Source of the DNA: Anaerolineales bacterium
GTDB lineage: Bacteria > Chloroflexota > Anaerolineae > Anaerolineales > Villigracilaceae
Direction: 5' to 3'
Length of the DNA: 64,000 nt
Assembly: GCA_023382595.1 (NCBI GenBank)
Contig: JAHDWB010000002.1
Span: forward strand, 124,001-188,000
Part shown: piece after piece, positions 57,971 through 64,000 of the stretch
Layout of the letters: every line of letters begins with the position of its first letter
How positions within the stretch are numbered: the first letter of the stretch is position 1
The notes under the pieces: model-generated
Told to the model about the DNA's origin: nothing
The model's database searches: none
Seen by the model: the letters and a program-made list of their open reading frames with translations, nothing else
Program-made: the position numbers and the translations under genes

Positions 57971-57995
57971 ATAAAAAATCACCAAAGGAGTTGAC

Positions 57996-58730
57996 ATGAA
58001 GAAAAGAAATCGTTTAATAATCGGGGTGATCGCCTTGTTGCTTTTGGCTTGTGCCTGCCCCGCCACAAGCCTGCCGACATCCAACGCCCAGCCGACGAAT
58101 CCGCCTTTTATTTACTCCACCTCTGCGGCTCCAACTGCTGAGCCAATTACGGAAATTGGGAATGTGATATTTTCAGATGATTTTAGTGTTACCAGCCCGG
58201 AAATGGAAGCATTCTCAGATGAAAACGGCTCCACCGAAACCCGCAACGGCGTCTATGTCGTGCGCGCCATAAGCGACTTGTGGCACTGGGGAAGATCCAA
58301 TTCGCAGTTCGGTGACACCGTCGTTGAAGTTGATGCGACAATGGCGGTCGGTCCATCCAATAACAATGTCGGTTTTGGTGTGATCTGCCGCTTGAGCGAG
58401 CGAGAAGATACGTCCATCGACGGCTACATGTTCGCGATCACTGCGGACGGTTACTACACCATCCGCAGCATCACTTCCAGTTCAATGAGCCCGCTGGTGG
58501 ATTATGAATTCTCCAGCGCGATCAACCAGGGGAATGCCACGAACCGCATCCGCGCCTCCTGTAATGGGAATCAGTTGAAACTTGAAGTCAACGGCACGGA
58601 AATCGCTTCTGCAACGACGATCGCCGACGGCTCCACGTTCGGCAGTATTGCCTTCTCGGCGATCTCCTTTGAGTCCGAGAACCGCACCGCCGAAGTTCAC
58701 TTCGACAACCTTGTGGTTAGCAGACCGTAG
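57996..58730 (+). CDS. Lipoprotein with a LamG/DUF1080-like domain
   Basis: 244 residues. Signal peptide LLLLACACP, so the lipobox Cys is either of two (LLLAC or ACAC). After a Thr/Pro-rich linker the rest is a jelly-roll-like domain: [80 protein letters not shown]-like final strand. Such domains bind sugars. It has its own promoter and Shine-Dalgarno and ends in a terminator shared with the ATP-grasp gene. Function unknown. Confidence 0.8.
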   Translation: MKKRNRLIIGVIALLLLACACPATSLPTSNAQPTNPPFIYSTSAAPTAEPITEIGNVIFSDDFSVTSPEMEAFSDENGSTETRNGVYVVRAISDLWHWGRSNSQFGDTVVEVDATMAVGPSNNNVGFGVICRLSEREDTSIDGYMFAITADGYYTIRSITSSSMSPLVDYEFSSAINQGNATNRIRASCNGNQLKLEVNGTEIASATTIADGSTFGSIAFSAISFESENRTAEVHFDNLVVSRP

Positions 58731-58740
58731 AATTAAAAAA

Positions 58741-58776
58741 AAACAAAAGGACGCGCCTCGGCGCGTCCTTTTGTTT
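58741..58776. terminator. Bidirectional intrinsic terminator
   Basis: 17-bp perfect arms at 58741-58757 and 58760-58776 (A4-C-A4-GGACGCGCC and its complement), loop TC. It ends the lipoprotein gene and the convergent ATP-grasp gene, whose stop codon begins at 58776. Confidence 0.92.
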
Positions 58777-59747
58777 TAAGTCTTTTGACGGATCTTATAA
58801 CGTACCCTGGCTGCTTCAAAGATACGATCAAAGAATCCCTTATAGCCATCCCTGTCGTACAGGATCATATAATCGGCAGGACCGTATTCCTTGGGCTGAA
58901 GCATAATGGCAGGGTTGGGGTTGATCTCAAGGATGAACAACTCGCCTTTTTCATTCATACGGATGTCGCAGCGCCCATAACCCGCCACCCCCATGGCAAG
59001 GTACATGCGGACGGCAGTATCGTGCAGTTTCGCAATGAGATTCGGGTCGGTCACTTCCTTGAAATCGAAGGGGACGTTGTAGTCCCATTTGACGTCCGTA
59101 TGCCAGAACTCCTCGCCGGGCGGGAAGATCAATTCAGCGGGAGGGTATGCGAACGGCTTCGAAAGGTCGTCGGGGTTATCCACCACGAGTACGTTGTATT
59201 CCTTCCCGACAATAAACTCCTCCATGCGTGCCGCGCCAAACTCCGAACAGACGCGTTCGACCTGCTTCAAGACCTGTTCCAGCGTATCCGCGCGGGACTC
59301 CTTGAACATGCCTGTGCTGCCATAACTCTTCGGATGCTTGACCATGATGGGATACCGCAAGCTGGAAACGAGACCACGCGCCTCTTCCACGCTCCGAACC
59401 TGATAGCCCTTTGCAAATCCGATCCCGTTCGCGTCCGCCACCGCCTGCATTTCCTCCCGTGTCGGGTCGAAGCACCGCGACTCCGCGCCCGTGAACAGCA
59501 GGTTTAACTCCTCCAACGCCTGAACGACTTCGATGCCATGGTAGCCCCAGTCATCGTCCTCCATGTCCTCGAATTCATAGCCTTCACAGATGTTAAGGAA
59601 GATATCGTATTTTCCGCTCCCCGCCAACGCACGGATATTTTCCTTGACTGGCGCGAGCATGGTCACCATTTCCCACTCGTAGCCGTCCATAAAAGGGGCA
59701 GGATTAAAATCCTCGATTTCTTCATCAGAGAGAATACAGACGCGCAT
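58776..59747 (-). CDS. ATP-grasp ligase, D-Ala-D-Ala ligase-like
   Basis: 323 residues. N-terminal Rossmann half (RVCILSDEEIEDFNPAPFMD), then the ATP-grasp core: FTGAESRCFDPTREEMQAVA, YPIMVKHPKSYGSTGMFKES, FIVGKEYNVLVVDNPDDLS and the metal-binding FILEINPNPAIMLQPKEYGP. The GxxSxG binding loop is SYGSTG. Relatives join amino acids to one another or to other acids; D-Ala-D-Ala ligase is the best known. GGAGG lies 5 bp before ATG. Substrates unknown. Confidence 0.85.
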   Translation of the reverse strand: MRVCILSDEEIEDFNPAPFMDGYEWEMVTMLAPVKENIRALAGSGKYDIFLNICEGYEFEDMEDDDWGYHGIEVVQALEELNLLFTGAESRCFDPTREEMQAVADANGIGFAKGYQVRSVEEARGLVSSLRYPIMVKHPKSYGSTGMFKESRADTLEQVLKQVERVCSEFGAARMEEFIVGKEYNVLVVDNPDDLSKPFAYPPAELIFPPGEEFWHTDVKWDYNVPFDFKEVTDPNLIAKLHDTAVRMYLAMGVAGYGRCDIRMNEKGELFILEINPNPAIMLQPKEYGPADYMILYDRDGYKGFFDRIFEAARVRYKIRQKT

Positions 59748-59823
59748 GAGACCTCCAGTTTTTGGTTGGCTGCATTATCCCGTTAAAACCGGAATACAGG
59801 ATAATTTTTAAGAAATGCCGGCG

Positions 59824-60861
59824 TCATTTTGTCTCTGTCACCTTGCGGATGCTGCGCGGCGCTTCAGTATCATAACCTTTTGCGCGGGTGAGGTGATAGG
59901 CGAATAACTGCGCAGGCAGGATGCAGATCAACGGCGAAAGCCACTCGGGAACATCGGCAGGAACCGACAGCGGAACCTGCGCCAATTTGAGCGCTCGCCT
60001 GTCATTGGATATGACGACTAGTTCGGCAGAAATGTCCGAGCGCAGGCGTTTGAGCATCTCCAGCATGGAGTTGAAGACTTTGCCCCTTGGCGCCACCGCA
60101 AAGACGGGGTATCCGCTCTCCATCATTGCGATCGGCCCGTGCGCAAAATCGGCGGAAGAATACGGTTCGGCGATGATATACGTCAGTTCCTTTAATTTGA
60201 GCGCCCACTCAAAAGCGGTCGAGTAGTTATAACCACGCCCGAGAACCACGGTCTGGTCGATATAGCGGTAACGCTGCGCCGCAGATTCAACAAAAGCGTT
60301 TTGCTCGAGCACAGACTTCATCCAGCGCGGCACATCGCGCAATTCATCCCACGGTCTCATGTTGCCGCTCAATGCCGCCGACAACATCGCAATGGACATC
60401 AACTGTGTGGTGTAGGTCTTTGTAGCAGCCACCGCCCGCTCATGACCAGCCTGAATATCAAGGACAAAGTCCGAGGTCCGCGCAAGAGGCGAACGGGGTT
60501 CGTTCGTAATGGACAGTGTCAGACACCCCCGTCTCCTGCCCTCCTCCAGTACGCTGACAATGTCCGGCGATTTTCCCGATTGTGAAATGCCGATCACCAA
60601 CGCGTCCTTCAGGTTCGGAGGCTGCTTGTAAAACGTGAACAAGGATGGCGTAGCCAGCGCAAGCGGAAGTCCGTTCATCGCGCCGAGCAGATAATTTGCA
60701 TACCTGCCCGCATTATCGGATGTGCCGCGCGCCGCAAGGAACACATAACGGATATCGCGCTTCCGGATCTCCCCTGCGATCCGTTCGACAGATTTTCGCT
60801 GCGATGAAAGCAGATTTTCGATCCGTTCAGGTTGTTCGGAGATTTCAGAAAAGAGGGACAT
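59824..60861 (-). CDS. SIS-domain sugar-phosphate isomerase/deaminase (GlmS C-terminal-like)
   Basis: 345 residues from MSLFSEISEQ at 60861; an 11-residue upstream extension is not used. Two SIS domains with GISQSGKSPDIVSVLEEGRR and VVLGRGYNYSTAFEWALKLK, the motif AATKTYTTQLMSIAMLS and EPYSSADFAHGPIAMM. These match the isomerase half of GlmS and NagB-II/AgaS-like deaminases; there is no glutaminase domain, so it is not full GlmS. Probably a glucosamine-6-phosphate deaminase. A TACAAT lies 6 nt before the start codon, so the transcript is likely leaderless. Confidence 0.86.
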   Translation of the reverse strand: MSLFSEISEQPERIENLLSSQRKSVERIAGEIRKRDIRYVFLAARGTSDNAGRYANYLLGAMNGLPLALATPSLFTFYKQPPNLKDALVIGISQSGKSPDIVSVLEEGRRRGCLTLSITNEPRSPLARTSDFVLDIQAGHERAVAATKTYTTQLMSIAMLSAALSGNMRPWDELRDVPRWMKSVLEQNAFVESAAQRYRYIDQTVVLGRGYNYSTAFEWALKLKELTYIIAEPYSSADFAHGPIAMMESGYPVFAVAPRGKVFNSMLEMLKRLRSDISAELVVISNDRRALKLAQVPLSVPADVPEWLSPLICILPAQLFAYHLTRAKGYDTEAPRSIRKVTETK

Positions 60862-60867
60862 GCGTAT

Positions 60868-60894
60868 ATTGTACGTCAATTTCCCCCTTGACAA
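60868..60894 (-). promoter_or_regulatory. Leaderless promoter of SIS-domain gene
   Basis: Minus strand: TTGTCA (60894-60889), 15 bp, TACAAT (60873-60868), then 6 nt to ATG 60861. Its -35 box overlaps the -35 box of the divergent regulator gene. Confidence 0.5.
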
Positions 60895-60916
60895 ATATTT
60901 TAGTCAAGGCTAAAAT
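60888..60916 (+). promoter_or_regulatory. Promoter of DtxR-type regulator gene
   Basis: TTGACA (60888-60893), exactly 17 bp, TAAAAT (60911-60916). The -10 and the spacer are overlapped by the palindrome TTTTAGTC-AA-GGCTAAAA at 60898-60915. The leader is about 96 nt. Confidence 0.8.
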
Positions 60917-60934
60917 ATTTTTAGTTAAGACTAA
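60898..60934. promoter_or_regulatory. Tandem operator-like palindromes in the DtxR-type promoter
   Basis: TTTTAGTCAAGGCTAAAA (60898-60915) and TTAGTTAAGACTAA (60921-60934). Both share TTAGT-x-AAG-x-CTAA. One covers the -10 box and the other the transcription start, so binding would block initiation. The layout suits autoregulation by the product of the gene at 61019. Confidence 0.65.
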
Positions 60935-61018
60935 TTTTTAGAGACACTGGATGATCTTACCAGACGGCACTGTTGGCATATCCTGCTTTTGAATTTCCCA
61001 CCAAAATGAGAAACCATC

Positions 61019-61687
61019 ATGGCGAAACGAATTACCAAATCCGTTCAAGACTACCTGAAGCGCATCTATGAACTTACGGAAGACGGCTCATCCGCAAGCA
61101 CCAACGACCTCGCGCGCGAACTAAAGATCAGCGCGCCATCCGTCACCGGCATGGTCAAGAAACTCGCTTCGGCAAAACCTGCCATGGTCGAATATCAGAA
61201 GCATCAAGGCGTCACGCTGACCGCGGCAGGAAAACGCGCCGCGCTCGAGGTCATCCGCCATCACCGCCTGCTCGAGACCTGGCTGGTGCAAATGCTTGGA
61301 TATTCATGGGACGAAGTCCATGAAGAGGCAGAACGTCTGGAGCACGTCATCTCGGAAGATTTCGAGCAGCGCATCGCCGCGGCGCTTGGGCATCCGACCC
61401 GCGATCCACATGGTGAACTGATTCCCACCGCCGACCTGAAGATGCCGCTGGATGATTCGACTCCGCTCTCAGCCCTGCGCCCAAACCAGACCGGCACCGT
61501 CCAATCCGTCAAAGCCGCAGATACCGAATTTCTCCGTTATCTCGAAGGTTTGGGGCTCATTCCCGGCGCGGAGATCGAGGTCAAGGAATATTCACCTTTC
61601 GACCATAACCTGACCGTGAAAGTCGGACACAAAACGACTGTACTGGGCTTGAACATCACAACCAAGATATTCATTGAGGAAGGTTGA
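61019..61687 (+). CDS. DtxR/MntR-family metal-dependent transcriptional regulator
   Basis: 222 residues. N-terminal winged helix (SVQDYLKRIYELTEDGSSAS, DLARELKISAPSVTGMVKKL), a dimerisation/metal domain (EVIRHHRLLETWLVQMLGYS, EEAERLEHVISEDFEQRIAA with typical His/Glu ligands), and a C-terminal FeoA/SH3-like domain (GTVQSVKAADTEFLRYLEGL). Typical members repress uptake genes when Fe or Mn is bound. Here it heads an operon for an ABC-2 exporter, so the response could be efflux or something else. Its promoter carries two palindromes. Confidence 0.92.
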   Translation: MAKRITKSVQDYLKRIYELTEDGSSASTNDLARELKISAPSVTGMVKKLASAKPAMVEYQKHQGVTLTAAGKRAALEVIRHHRLLETWLVQMLGYSWDEVHEEAERLEHVISEDFEQRIAAALGHPTRDPHGELIPTADLKMPLDDSTPLSALRPNQTGTVQSVKAADTEFLRYLEGLGLIPGAEIEVKEYSPFDHNLTVKVGHKTTVLGLNITTKIFIEEG

Positions 61688-61690
61688 TAC

Positions 61691-62593
61691 ATGGACTTCG
61701 CCATTCTCTCAAACAAACTCACCAAATCCTATGGCACGGTGCGAGCCTTGCGAGGTGTGGACCTCGAAGTCCGGAAAGGCGAGATCTTCGGCTTTCTAGG
61801 ACCCAACGGCGCGGGCAAAACCACCGCCATCCGCTGCATGCTGGATATGATCCGCCCCAGCGGTGGAACATTGCAAGTGCTTGGCGTGGACCCGCAAAAG
61901 GATCCGCTGGCGGTTCAGTCACGCGCGGGCTACCTTCCGGGGGAATTCGCCTTCGAAGGCAAACTGACCGTGGAAGGCGCGTTGAAATACCTTGCCAACC
62001 TGCGAGGCAACAAACTCGATTGGGGTTATGTCCGTCAGTTGGCGAAAAGGCTTGATCTTGACCTCAAACCGCAGTTCAAGAATCTCTCGAAGGGCAATAA
62101 ACAAAAGGTCGGCGTAGTGCAAGCCCTGATGCACCGACCCGAATTGCTGTTGCTCGACGAACCGACTTCCGGGCTTGACCCGCTCATGCAGCATGAAGTC
62201 TTGAAGATCATCCGTGAGGCACACGCGGATGGAGCGACTGTCTTCTTCTCCTCGCACATCCTGAGCGAGGTGCAGGAAATCGCCGATCGGGTGGGGATCA
62301 TCCGTCATGGAGTGGTTGTCGAAACTGCCGAGGTGGAGGAACTGATTCGGAAGTCGGTGCGCAGGTTGATGGTCCAGTTTGATGCGCCTGTCGCCGCGGA
62401 GACGTTGAGCCGCATCCCGGGCGTCACCATCCTTTCACACGATGACGCATCCATCTCCCTTCAGGTTGAAGGCAAAATGGACGCGTTGGTCAAAGCCCTG
62501 GCAGTCTTCCCTGTCAGCGATCTCGAAAGTGAGCGACCTTCGCTCGAGGAAATCTTCATGGCGTATTACGAGGAGAATCAAAATGTGGACTGA
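61691..62593 (+). CDS. ABC transporter ATP-binding protein (ABC-2 type)
   Basis: 300 residues. Walker A GPNGAGKTTAIRCMLDMIRP, Walker B ELLLLDEPTSGLDPLMQHEV, switch His in FFSSHILSEVQEIADRVG. The signature motif reads LSKGNKQKVGVVQAL rather than LSGGQ, as in ABC-2-type drug or polysaccharide exporter subunits. The C-terminal 70 residues (RRLMVQFDAPVAAETLSRIP) are a typical extension. It starts 3 bp after the regulator and overlaps its permease by 11 bp. Substrate unknown. Confidence 0.93.
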   Translation: MDFAILSNKLTKSYGTVRALRGVDLEVRKGEIFGFLGPNGAGKTTAIRCMLDMIRPSGGTLQVLGVDPQKDPLAVQSRAGYLPGEFAFEGKLTVEGALKYLANLRGNKLDWGYVRQLAKRLDLDLKPQFKNLSKGNKQKVGVVQALMHRPELLLLDEPTSGLDPLMQHEVLKIIREAHADGATVFFSSHILSEVQEIADRVGIIRHGVVVETAEVEELIRKSVRRLMVQFDAPVAAETLSRIPGVTILSHDDASISLQVEGKMDALVKALAVFPVSDLESERPSLEEIFMAYYEENQNVD

Positions 62594-63422
62594 GTTCAAG
62601 AACGCATTGCGGCGTTCGCGCGGCGCCATCCTCGGCTGGGGGTTGTCACTCGGCGGCTTGGGATTTTTCATGATGGGCTTTTACGACACGCTCGAGGAAC
62701 AGCGCGAGATGCTGGAACAGCTGATCGCGCAATATCCGCCGGAGTTGATGGCATTCTTCGGCGGCACGGAAAACATCTTCTCACCTGCCGGTTATCTCTC
62801 GATGGAATTCTTCTCGCTCATGCCCGTCGTGCTGGGAATCTACGCCGTGCTGGCTGGGAGCAGTTTGATCGTCGGCGATGAGGAAGGCGGTCTGCTCGAT
62901 CTGGTGATGGCATATCCGATCAGCCGCACATCGTTGTTCGCTGGACGACTGCTGAGTTTCGCAGTTTCGCTCGCGGCGATATTGGGAATCTCCTGGCTGG
63001 CTTTCGTGGGCGGGATCGGCACAACGAGCATGGAAGTCGCCGCCGGAGAATTACTTCTCCCCTTCTTCAGCCTGTACGCTGTGCTCTTCCTGTTCGGCGC
63101 GATCAGTCTGTTCTTCAGCATGGCTCTGCCTTCGCGCGGGATGGCGGCGATGGCAGGCGGGGTCATCATGGTCGCCAGTTATTTCATCCAGTCGCTTGCG
63201 ACCATCAATGAAAATCTGGAAAAAGCCGCGAGTTACCTGCCGCTGAAGTATTACCAAAGCGGCTATGCCATCGAAGGGCTGAACGGAAACTGGTTGTTGG
63301 GTCTGTTGGGTTTTGGCGTATTGTTCGCTGGTGCAGCCTGGCTGCTCTTCCTGCGGCGGGATATCCGTGTCAGCGGCGAAGGGTCGTGGCGTCTGCCGGT
63401 CTTCAGCAAGACAAAATCTTAA
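62583..63422 (+). CDS. ABC-2 type transporter permease
   Basis: 279 residues from MWTEFKNALRRS at 62583; an open frame upstream lies over the ATPase gene. N-terminal amphipathic segment, then six helices; SSLIVGDEEGGLLDLVMAYP is the ABC-2 hallmark loop (E-E-G-x-L-D-L). The large loop about 40-75 (EEQREMLEQLIAQYPPELMA) lies between helices 1 and 2. Works with the ATPase as an exporter, possibly of lipids or small toxic compounds. Confidence 0.9.
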   Translation: MWTEFKNALRRSRGAILGWGLSLGGLGFFMMGFYDTLEEQREMLEQLIAQYPPELMAFFGGTENIFSPAGYLSMEFFSLMPVVLGIYAVLAGSSLIVGDEEGGLLDLVMAYPISRTSLFAGRLLSFAVSLAAILGISWLAFVGGIGTTSMEVAAGELLLPFFSLYAVLFLFGAISLFFSMALPSRGMAAMAGGVIMVASYFIQSLATINENLEKAASYLPLKYYQSGYAIEGLNGNWLLGLLGFGVLFAGAAWLLFLRRDIRVSGEGSWRLPVFSKTKS

Positions 63423-63449
63423 AAATCATTTTGAATTAGAGGTGTATCC

Positions 63450-64000
63450 ATGAACGAAAACATTTTTCGAATCCTTGCCGCTGTGATCCTGATCACAGGC
63501 ATGGCGATCTCCAGTTACTACCGCATCAAAGCGGATAAAGAGTCGGGCGAAAGACTCTCCCGCAAAGCGGACGGCAACGCCCTGATGACGATCATCCGCC
63601 TCGGCGGGTTGATGCTGTGGCTGAGTCCGTTTGTATATCTGATCAATCCTGCGTGGATGGCATGGTCGAAGATCGGACTTCCTGAAGCTGTCCGCTGGCT
63701 GGGAGTTGGACTCGGCGTCCTTTGTGTAGCTGGCATCTACTGGCTGTTCAGCAGCATCGGAAGCGGCATCACCCCCGTCAGCGCCACACGCAAGGAACAC
63801 AAACTTGTCACCGATGGGATTTACCGATGGGTGCGGCATCCGTTGTACACGATCGGCTCATCCTTATTCATCTCTTTCGGCATGATGGCGGACAATTGGT
63901 TCATCATCATGCTCGGTGTCCTGGCATTCACCGTCATGGCGATCCGCACGCCGAAGGAGGAAGCCAACCTCATCGAAAAGTTCGGTGATGAGTATAGTGA
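63450..64000 (+). CDS. Isoprenylcysteine carboxyl methyltransferase-like protein (partial)
   Basis: At least 183 residues; runs off the window. Five helices and the conserved tail HKLVTDGIYRWVRHPLYTIG, with RHPxY and EEANLIEKFGDEY, typical of ICMT/PEMT-type methyltransferases. Bacterial members methylate phospholipids or small lipids, or use prenyl groups. The start ATG 63450 follows AGAGGTG closely. It may be in the same unit as the regulator and the exporter, 27 bp downstream. Confidence 0.85.
   Translation, partial: MNENIFRILAAVILITGMAISSYYRIKADKESGERLSRKADGNALMTIIRLGGLMLWLSPFVYLINPAWMAWSKIGLPEAVRWLGVGLGVLCVAGIYWLFSSIGSGITPVSATRKEHKLVTDGIYRWVRHPLYTIGSSLFISFGMMADNWFIIMLGVLAFTVMAIRTPKEEANLIEKFGDEYS

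Noticed and set aside
1-64000. Prophage, insertion sequences, CRISPR-Cas, restriction or toxin-antitoxin systems
   Set aside because: I looked for integrase, transposase, cas, restriction and toxin motifs in the translated frames and saw none. Repeats here are short palindromes without enzyme genes in the window.

Overview
The window looks like a chromosomal stretch of a free-living bacterium of the phylum Chloroflexota, most likely class Anaerolineae. This is inferred from gene content, not from a marker tree: a roughly 55-60% GC genome by eye, many short lipoproteins with an L-A-x-L-A-C lipobox, several giant multi-spanning glycosyltransferases, Cys-rich SLH repeats ending in the same LPLP tail, deazaflavin-type nitroreductase, and many dispersed short palindromic repeats. 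About 63 protein genes, one tRNA-Gln, six good intrinsic terminators and at least a dozen promoter candidates can be supported. I see no prophage, insertion sequence with transposase, CRISPR array or rRNA.

Layout. 1-3.6 kb: rluB and scpB on the minus strand, diverging from two lipoproteins. 3.6-11.6 kb: a long run of overlapping plus-strand genes for surface sugars (UDP-sugar SDR, GtrA, GT39-type transferase, polysaccharide deacetylase, FemAB-like protein) ending in a UroD-like protein and rsmD. 11.6-12.1 kb: an AT-rich patch with its own strong promoter and one small membrane protein. 12.1-20.6 kb: cyclophilin, YwiC-like protein, DsrE protein, acyl-CoA dehydrogenase, a UbiE-like methyltransferase, ComEA, and a minus-strand operon of DUF6992-like protein, SET-domain protein, GT39 and CPBP protease. 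20.6-31.6 kb: acyl-CoA dehydrogenase, two more very large GT-C enzymes, an MDR oxidoreductase, and a complete three-subunit acyl-CoA carboxylase. 31.6-36.6 kb: murI, a class I amidotransferase, rplS, fabF and GNATs. 36.6-39.2 kb: moaC-cupin-moaD-moaE diverging from scpA. 39.3-43.5 kb: two VanZ paralogues, a PabB-PabC fusion, an FGE-type lipoprotein and tRNA-Gln. 43.6-48.6 kb: two exported proteins with C-terminal SLH repeats. 48.9-58.7 kb: a GPH-type transporter, a 1060-residue transporter/HEAT/cyclic-nucleotide-binding fusion, an S1P-lyase-like PLP enzyme, ankyrin protein, YfcC-type carrier with a DUF2817 zinc peptidase. 58.8-64 kb: an ATP-grasp ligase, a SIS sugar-phosphate protein, and a DtxR/MntR-type regulator heading an ABC-2 exporter and an ICMT-type methyltransferase that runs off the end.

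Themes. (1) Envelope building dominates: four GT-C glycosyltransferases, SDR, GtrA, FemAB, deacetylase, MurI, ATP-grasp, SIS, SLH proteins and lipoproteins. (2) Acyl-CoA metabolism: thioesterase, two dehydrogenases, carboxylase complex, FabF. (3) Regulation: many genes have a sigma-70-type -10 box only 6-9 nt before the start codon, which points to frequent leaderless mRNAs. The DtxR-type gene has palindromes placed on its own -10 box. (4) At least nine kinds of short inverted repeat lie between genes and, in three cases, inside or at the end of reading frames, where they are translated.

The most unusual items are the transporter-HEAT-cNMP fusion, the palindromic repeat families with compensatory arm changes (one inside pabBC), the repeat-encoded C terminus of a VanZ protein, the series of leaderless promoters, and the DtxR control region.
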